NCBI GenBank assembly: GCA_946886275.1
Contig: CAMPIH010000087.1
Coordinates: 1-9,546, forward strand
Origin: an uncultured Sphingosinicella sp.
GTDB taxonomy: Bacteria > Pseudomonadota > Alphaproteobacteria > Sphingomonadales > Sphingomonadaceae
Direction: 5' to 3'
Length of the DNA: 9,546 bases
Part shown: in pieces, positions 6,145-9,546 of the stretch
How the letters are laid out: each line of letters starts with the position of its first letter
Numbering within the stretch: the stretch's first letter is position 1
Translations under genes and position numbers: made by a program
The notes under the pieces: generated by a model
What the model saw: the letters and a program-made list of their open reading frames with translations, nothing else
What the model was told of the DNA's origin: nothing
The model's database searches: none

Positions 6145-7292
6145 CCTCACGCGGCTATGGGCAGAACTTCTCGCTCGATCGCATGATCGCCGTGCTCGTG
6201 AAGGAGTTCATCCAGCTCACCCGGGACCGGGTGACCTACGCCCTCATCCTGGTCGTGCCCATCGTCCAGATGCTGCTCTTCGGCTACGCGATCAACACCG
6301 ATCCGCGCCACCTGCCGACCGCCTTGCTCGTCCAGGAAAACAGCGTCCTCGCCCGCTCGATCGTCTCCAGCCTCGCCAACAGCGCCTATTTCGACATCGT
6401 CCGCCAGGCGAGGTCCCCGGCCGAGCTCGAGCGGCTGGTGCGCACCGGAGAGGTCCAGTTCGCGATCACCATCCCCGGCGATTTCACCCGCCGGGTCGTA
6501 CGCGGCGATCGGCCGCAGATCCTGGTCGAGGCCGACGCGACCGATCCGACGGCGACGGCGAGCGCCCTCGCCGCTCTCTCGCGATTGCCCGCCGAAGCGC
6601 TTCGTCACGACCTGGTCGGCGGCGCCGCCCGTCCCGACGAGGCGGCGCAGCCCTTCGAATTCGTCGTTCATCGCCGCTACAATCCGGAGAACATCACCGC
6701 CTTCAACATCGTCCCCGGCCTGCTCGGGATCGTCCTGACCCTCACTCTTGTGATGCAGACGGCGATCGGCGTGACCCGGGAGCAGGAGCGAGGGACGATG
6801 GAAAGCCTCCTCGCCACGCCGGTTCAGCCGCTCGAAGTGATGGTCGGCAAGCTGGCGCCGTTCGTCATCGTCGGGATGATCCAGACCGCCTTGATCCTGC
6901 TCGTGGCGCGGATCCTGTTCGATGTTCCGATGGCCGGCGGCTGGTTCGGCCTCATCCTTGGCGTCACCCTGTTCATCATCGGCTCGCTCGGGCTCGGCTT
7001 CCTGATCTCCACGCTCACCCGAACCCAGCTCCAGGCGATGCAGCTTTCGGTCTTCTACCTGCTCCCGTCGATCCTGCTTTCGGGCTTCATGTTCCCGTTC
7101 CGGGGCATGCCCGAATGGGCGCAGGCGATCGGGACGATCATCCCGGTGACCCATTTCATCCGGGTGGTGCGAGGCGCCCTGCTCAAGGGGCAGAGCCTGG
7201 CCGACATGGCGCCGAGCCTCGTCGCTCTGGCGATCTTCGTCTGCGTCATCGCGGCGCTTGCCCTCGCTCGCTACCGCACCACCCTGGACTGA
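6141..7292 (+). CDS. ABC-2 type exporter permease (YbhS/YbhR-like)
   Basis: A 383-residue permease of normal length for the ABC-2 family. An N-terminal cytoplasmic stretch (KEFIQLTRDRVTYAL) leads into membrane segment 1 (about 33-50). A large periplasmic domain spans about 51-183. Five further hydrophobic segments lie at about 190-210, 237-257, 268-290, 300-320 and 356-376. The cytoplasmic REQERGTMESLLATPVQ segment (about 213-229) is the family's coupling region that meets the ATPase. The C-terminal PVTHFIRVVRG is also typical. The GTG at 6141 is preferred because it overlaps the ATPase stop and has GAGG about 10 bases upstream; the ATG at 6183 would give 369 residues. It is the only permease gene in the operon, so it presumably works as a homodimer, unlike YbhS-YbhR. 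Drug or toxic-compound export is a guess from context. Confidence 0.93.
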   Translation: MTSRGYGQNFSLDRMIAVLVKEFIQLTRDRVTYALILVVPIVQMLLFGYAINTDPRHLPTALLVQENSVLARSIVSSLANSAYFDIVRQARSPAELERLVRTGEVQFAITIPGDFTRRVVRGDRPQILVEADATDPTATASALAALSRLPAEALRHDLVGGAARPDEAAQPFEFVVHRRYNPENITAFNIVPGLLGIVLTLTLVMQTAIGVTREQERGTMESLLATPVQPLEVMVGKLAPFVIVGMIQTALILLVARILFDVPMAGGWFGLILGVTLFIIGSLGLGFLISTLTRTQLQAMQLSVFYLLPSILLSGFMFPFRGMPEWAQAIGTIIPVTHFIRVVRGALLKGQSLADMAPSLVALAIFVCVIAALALARYRTTLD

Positions 7293-7313
7293 GACGAGTT
7301 CGACGGCTCGCCG

Positions 7314-7330
7314 TTCGGGCTCAGCCCGGA
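7314..7330. terminator. Short hairpin between convergent permease and chpT genes
   Basis: TTCGGGC and GCCCGGA (7314-7320 and 7324-7330) can pair over 7 bases with one G-U wobble and a TCA loop. It lies in the 39-bp gap between two converging stop codons, where a shared terminator would be expected. No T-run follows on either strand, so it is at best a weak bidirectional terminator. A second 5-bp stem (ACGGC/GCCGT, 7303-7314) sits just before it and shares base 7314, so the two compete slightly. Confidence 0.35.
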
Positions 7331-7331
7331 T

Positions 7332-7967
7332 TCAGGCGGGAAGCGAGGCGCCGATGATGAGCAGGCCTTCCTCGTCGTCGGCGAACTGGATCTGCCCGCC
7401 GCCTTCCTGGACGAGGCAATGGACCAGCCAGGCCGCGGCCGCGCGCGGCGCGACCTCGTCCTCCGAGGTCTCGCCGGCGAGCACCTTCCTGAGCTCCGGA
7501 TCGAGCACGATCCTAGGCCCCTGGGCGCGGACGACGATGTCGAGGCCGTGCTCATGCTTCTCCGCGCCGACGTCGAGAGTGCCGCCGCGGACCAGAGCGT
7601 CGCCGGCGATCAGCGCGATATTGAGGAGCACCTTCAGCGCCGCCTTGCTGATCACCGGCTCGTCGACCAGCCAGCCGAGCTGGATCCGCCCGTCGCCGCC
7701 GAACAGCCCCTCGATCGCGGCGCGCGCCTCGCGGGCGTCGACATCGTCGGCGAAGCCGCCGGCGGCGCCGAAGGCGAGGCGAAAGAATTTCAGCTTGTTG
7801 GCTGAAGCCCGCGCGCTCTCGCCGAGCAGGTCGAGGCAGCGTGCCCGCATCTCCGGGTCGTGCTCGTCGGCGAGCAGTTCGATCCCATTGTTGAGTGCTC
7901 CGACCGGGGACAGGAGATCGTGGCACAACCGCGAGCAAAGCAGGCTGGCAAATTCGTGGGATTTCAT
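7332..7967 (-). CDS. chpT: ChpT-type histidine phosphotransferase
   Basis: A 211-residue protein of the ChpT family, which dimerises like a histidine kinase but does not bind ATP. The phosphorylated histidine is H16 in LCSRLCHDLLSPVGALNNGI, the family signature. The first two helices continue through ARASANKLKFFRLAFGA (about 53-69). The C-terminal half (KALLKV-like ALKVLLNIALIAGDAL, then AAAWLVHCLVQEGGGQI) resembles a decayed kinase ATPase fold. In Caulobacter ChpT passes phosphate from CckA to CtrA and CpdR, controlling cell cycle and motility; in sphingomonads the same relay is mainly linked to motility. The ATG at 7967 is chosen because it starts just before the helix with H16; an in-frame GTG at 8018 would add 17 Arg-rich residues. 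The Shine-Dalgarno sequence is poor (a run of G about 10 bases upstream). The gene stands alone, convergent with the exporter and divergent from rluD. Confidence 0.87.
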   Translation of the reverse strand: MKSHEFASLLCSRLCHDLLSPVGALNNGIELLADEHDPEMRARCLDLLGESARASANKLKFFRLAFGAAGGFADDVDAREARAAIEGLFGGDGRIQLGWLVDEPVISKAALKVLLNIALIAGDALVRGGTLDVGAEKHEHGLDIVVRAQGPRIVLDPELRKVLAGETSEDEVAPRAAAAWLVHCLVQEGGGQIQFADDEEGLLIIGASLPA

Positions 7968-8042
7968 TCGGCGGCGCCCCCCGTCCGGCCTCGGTCGTCT
8001 TCGTGAGTCCTTGCTCACCCTATTGGCGGTTGCGATTCAAGG

Positions 8043-8068
8043 TTTCAAGGGCGCTTCGCGACTTGAAA
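8043..8068. repeat. Dyad TTTCAAG-N12-CTTGAAA in the chpT-rluD divergent region
   Basis: Perfect 7-bp arms at 8043-8049 and 8062-8068, 12 bases apart, plus an extra direct copy of TTCAAGG at 8036-8042. Each arm contains TTGAAA pointing outward toward one of the two divergent genes, so the arms could serve as the -35 boxes of the chpT promoter (weak CAATAG or AATAGG 17-18 bases on) and of the rluD promoter (no good -10). It may also be a regulator site. Function is inferred only from symmetry and place; the rest of the 133-bp region shows nothing else clear. Confidence 0.35.
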
Positions 8069-8100
8069 AGTTGGGCTCCCGTCACGATCTCGCCGATCCG

Positions 8101-9057
8101 ATGGTGGGGGGAGAATCTGTCCTGGACGCTCGGGTCGCCGAGGACGCGGAAGGCTGGCGGCTCGATCGTGCGCTCGCGGTCGCGATCCCCACCCTGTCTC
8201 GCGAACGGCTCAAGTCGCTCATCAGCAGCGGCCAGGTGATCGGCCCTCAGGGCGGCCCGGTCCGCGATCCCGCCTCGAAGGCGGTTCCGGGCGGCGTCTA
8301 TTCGGTCACCATTCCGGCGCCGAAGGCGGCCCATAATGCGCCCCAGGACATCGCGCTCGAGATCCTCTTCGAGGACGATCATCTGCTCGTGGTCGAGAAG
8401 CCGGCGGGAATGGTCGTCCATCCCGCCGCCGGCAATTTCGACGGCACCCTTGTCAACGCCCTGCTCCATCACTGCGCCGGCCGGCTGTCTGGGATCGGCG
8501 GAGTCGCCCGGCCCGGCATCGTCCACCGGATCGACAAGGACACTTCGGGGCTTCTCGTCGTCGCCAAGACCGACGTCGCCCATGAAGGGCTCGCCGCCCA
8601 GTTCGCGCGCCATTCGATCCACCGCCTCTATCTGGCGATCGTCGCCGGACTCCCAATGCCCTCGAGCGGCACGATCGACGCGCCGCTCGCCCGCTCCGCG
8701 GCGAACCGGAAGAAGATCGCCATCGTCGAAGGCGCCCGGGGCAAGCGGGCCGTCACCCATTATCGGATGCTCCGCCCGCTCCGCGAGGCGGCGCTGACGG
8801 AATGCCGGCTCGAAACCGGAAGGACCCATCAGGTGCGGGTCCATATGGCCGCGATCGGCCACCCGCTGCTTGGTGACCCGGTCTACGGCCGGACCCGTCC
8901 GGCGCATCGAGAGGTGCTGAAAAGGCTGAATTTTCACCGCCAGGCGCTTCACGCCGCCGAGCTCGGCTTCGTGCATCCCGTTTCGAAAGAAAACTTAACC
9001 TTCAAAAGTCCCCTTCCGTCTGATATTCAGGAACTGTTCGGGGCGCTTTCCGTATAA
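8101..9057 (+). CDS. rluD: RluD-type 23S rRNA pseudouridine synthase
   Basis: A 318-residue RluA-family enzyme, close to the usual RluD length. It starts with an S4 RNA-binding domain (about 17-72, RLDRALAVAIPTLSRERLKS), then the catalytic domain with LLVVEKPAGMVVHPAAGN and the active-site motif RPGIVHRIDKDTSGLLVVAK, where D145 is the catalytic Asp. ETGRTHQVRVHMAAIGHPLLGDPVYG (about 239-264) is the conserved C-terminal block. RluD makes pseudouridines in helix 69 of 23S rRNA (E. coli 1911, 1915, 1917), which helps ribosome assembly and termination. RluC is a possible alternative, but PGIVHRIDKDTSG and the adjacency to rpoH favour RluD. The ATG at 8101 lacks a clear Shine-Dalgarno sequence, and G-rich GGGGGGAG lies just inside the gene, so the start is less sure than the product. 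Its 3' end contains the probable rpoH promoter. Confidence 0.93.
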   Translation: MVGGESVLDARVAEDAEGWRLDRALAVAIPTLSRERLKSLISSGQVIGPQGGPVRDPASKAVPGGVYSVTIPAPKAAHNAPQDIALEILFEDDHLLVVEKPAGMVVHPAAGNFDGTLVNALLHHCAGRLSGIGGVARPGIVHRIDKDTSGLLVVAKTDVAHEGLAAQFARHSIHRLYLAIVAGLPMPSSGTIDAPLARSAANRKKIAIVEGARGKRAVTHYRMLRPLREAALTECRLETGRTHQVRVHMAAIGHPLLGDPVYGRTRPAHREVLKRLNFHRQALHAAELGFVHPVSKENLTFKSPLPSDIQELFGALSV

Positions 9058-9058
9058 G
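9030..9058 (+). promoter_or_regulatory. Candidate rpoH promoter: EcfG-type GGAAC-N16-CGTA with overlapping TATAAG
   Basis: GGAAC at 9030-9034 is followed after 16 bases by CGTA at 9051-9054. The alphaproteobacterial general stress sigma factor EcfG/SigT recognises GGAAC-N16/17-CGTT, so 8 of 9 core bases match at the right distance. TATAAG at 9053-9058 matches 5 of 6 bases of a sigma70 -10 but has no good -35. The site lies in the last codons of rluD and ends 61 bases before the rpoH ATG, where a promoter is expected. Two sigma factors may share it. Confidence 0.55.
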
Positions 9059-9071
9059 ATCGGTGCAGGAG

Positions 9072-9087
9072 CGGAGCGGAGACTCCG
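9072..9087 (+). other. Small hairpin in the rpoH leader
   Basis: CGGAG (9072-9076) can pair with CTCCG (9083-9087) around a 6-base loop; a second CGGAG copy (9077-9081) offers a competing pairing. It lies about 33 bases before the rpoH start codon and does not cover the ribosome binding site, so there is no direct sign of an RNA thermometer. Confidence 0.25.
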
Positions 9088-9119
9088 GTCGGCACGCAGG
9101 GAGAATGTGAGAAATCATC

Positions 9120-9546
9120 ATGGCTAGCGGTAGAAACGTCCCGGCGACGATTCCGGCAACCGGCGGTGAGGCTGGCCTCAACCGCTATCTCGCCGAGATC
9201 AAGAAATTCCCGATCCTCGCTCCCGAGGAGGAATATATGCTGGCCAAGCGCTGGACCGAGCATCAGGACACCGATGCCGCGGCCAAGCTGGTCAACTCGC
9301 ACCTGCGCCTCGTCGCCAAGATCGCCATGGGCTATCGCGGCTATGGCCTGCCCGTCTCCGAGCTGATCTCCGAGGGCAATATCGGCCTGATGCAGGGCGT
9401 GAAGAAGTTCGAGCCCGAGCGCGGCTTCCGCCTCGCCACCTATGCCATGTGGTGGATCCGCGCGTCGATCCAGGAATTCATCCTGCGCAGCTGGAGCCTC
9501 GTGAAGATGGGCACCACCGCGGCGCAGAAGAAGCTGTTCTTCAACC
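9120..9546 (+). CDS. rpoH: RpoH heat-shock sigma factor (sigma32), N-terminal half, runs off right edge
   Basis: The first 142 codons are present. Region 1.2/2.1 starts at GLNRYLAEIKKFPILAPEEE (about 19-38); SHLRLVAKIAMGYRGYGLP and ELISEGNIGLMQGVKKFEPE form regions 2.1-2.2; RGFRLATYAMWWIRASIQEF is the -10-binding region 2.3-2.4. The window ends at TAAQKKLFFN, the first part of the RpoH box QKKLFFNLR that separates sigma32 from RpoD and RpoS. RpoH directs core RNA polymerase to chaperone and protease genes and is normally controlled by DnaK/GroEL and proteolysis. Regions 3 and 4 lie beyond the edge, so completeness cannot be judged. The ATG at 9120 follows a weak TGAGAAA site 6 bases upstream and a stronger GGGAGAA about 14 bases upstream. 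The 62-bp gap from rluD carries no terminator, so some read-through from rluD is also possible. Whether this is RpoH1 or RpoH2 cannot be decided. Confidence 0.96.
   Translation, partial: MASGRNVPATIPATGGEAGLNRYLAEIKKFPILAPEEEYMLAKRWTEHQDTDAAAKLVNSHLRLVAKIAMGYRGYGLPVSELISEGNIGLMQGVKKFEPERGFRLATYAMWWIRASIQEFILRSWSLVKMGTTAAQKKLFFN

Noticed and set aside
5113..7154. Long minus-strand open frames (5113-6150 and 6147-7154)
   Set aside because: They mirror the ABC ATPase and permease genes. No motifs, and composition is that of antisense frames in GC-rich DNA.
7293..7331. Member of a dispersed intergenic palindromic repeat family
   Set aside because: CCGTTCGGGCTCAGCCCG resembles repeats I associate with sphingomonad intergenic regions, but the similarity is partial and a genome-wide count would be needed.
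7258..8100. Upstream in-frame extension of rluD (open back to 7258)
   Set aside because: The extension overlaps chpT antisense, is Ser/Arg-rich, and precedes the S4 domain; the frame is simply free of stop codons. RluD length fits a start at 8101.
9058..9119. RNA thermometer controlling rpoH
   Set aside because: The only hairpin in the leader does not cover the ribosome binding site or start codon, so there is no structural support.
1..9546. tRNA, rRNA, CRISPR array, insertion sequence, prophage or integrase
   Set aside because: No tRNA-like cloverleaf, repeat-spacer pattern, transposase motif or long terminal repeats were seen; genes are closely packed and uniform in base and codon use.

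Overview
The window looks like chromosomal DNA of a motile, GC-rich alphaproteobacterium, most likely of the Sphingomonadales. The evidence is the codon use (strong G/C at third positions), the alphaproteobacterial forms of CheY and RpoH, and a ChpT-type phosphotransferase next to rluD and rpoH. No database search was possible, so the taxonomic call is an inference. Every gene seen fits a known family. There are no insertion sequences, phage genes, CRISPR arrays, tRNAs or rRNAs.

Layout. (1) Positions 1-3473, minus strand: a chemotaxis operon read cheA > cheW > cheY > cheB, with cheB running off the left edge. CheA is unusual: it lacks the P2 (CheY-docking) domain and carries a second CheW-like domain plus a degenerate receiver-like tail. 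A perfect sigma28-type -10 (GCCGATAA) lies in the cheW-cheY gap. (2) Positions 3474-3626: a 153-bp divergent control region with a TetR-type operator overlapping a candidate promoter for the exporter operon, and a separate GGTAAA-N7-TTTACC dyad on the cheA side. (3) Positions 3627-7292, plus strand: a four-gene exporter operon of TetR repressor, HlyD-type adaptor, ABC ATPase and ABC-2 permease. All three junctions are 4-base stop/start overlaps. It resembles the enterobacterial CecR-YbhGFSR system but has one permease gene instead of two. (4) Positions 7332-7967, minus strand: chpT, which converges on the permease gene across a 39-bp gap with a small hairpin. (5) Positions 8101-9057, plus strand: an RluD-type pseudouridine synthase, divergent from chpT. 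(6) Positions 9120-9546, plus strand: the start of rpoH, cut off inside the RpoH box. Its probable promoter lies in the end of rluD and matches the alphaproteobacterial general-stress (EcfG) consensus, with a TATAAG element overlapping the same place.

How the genes work together. CheA, CheW, CheY and CheB form the excitation and adaptation core of chemotaxis; receptors and CheR are not in the window. The TetR-ABC block is a self-contained, probably autoregulated exporter of unknown substrate. ChpT belongs to the CckA-ChpT-CtrA/CpdR cell-cycle and motility relay. RluD and RpoH are housekeeping and heat-shock genes. The most useful leads are regulatory (the EcfG-like rpoH promoter, the sigma28-like cheY promoter, the TetR operator) and the odd CheA architecture; none of these amounts to a wholly new system.
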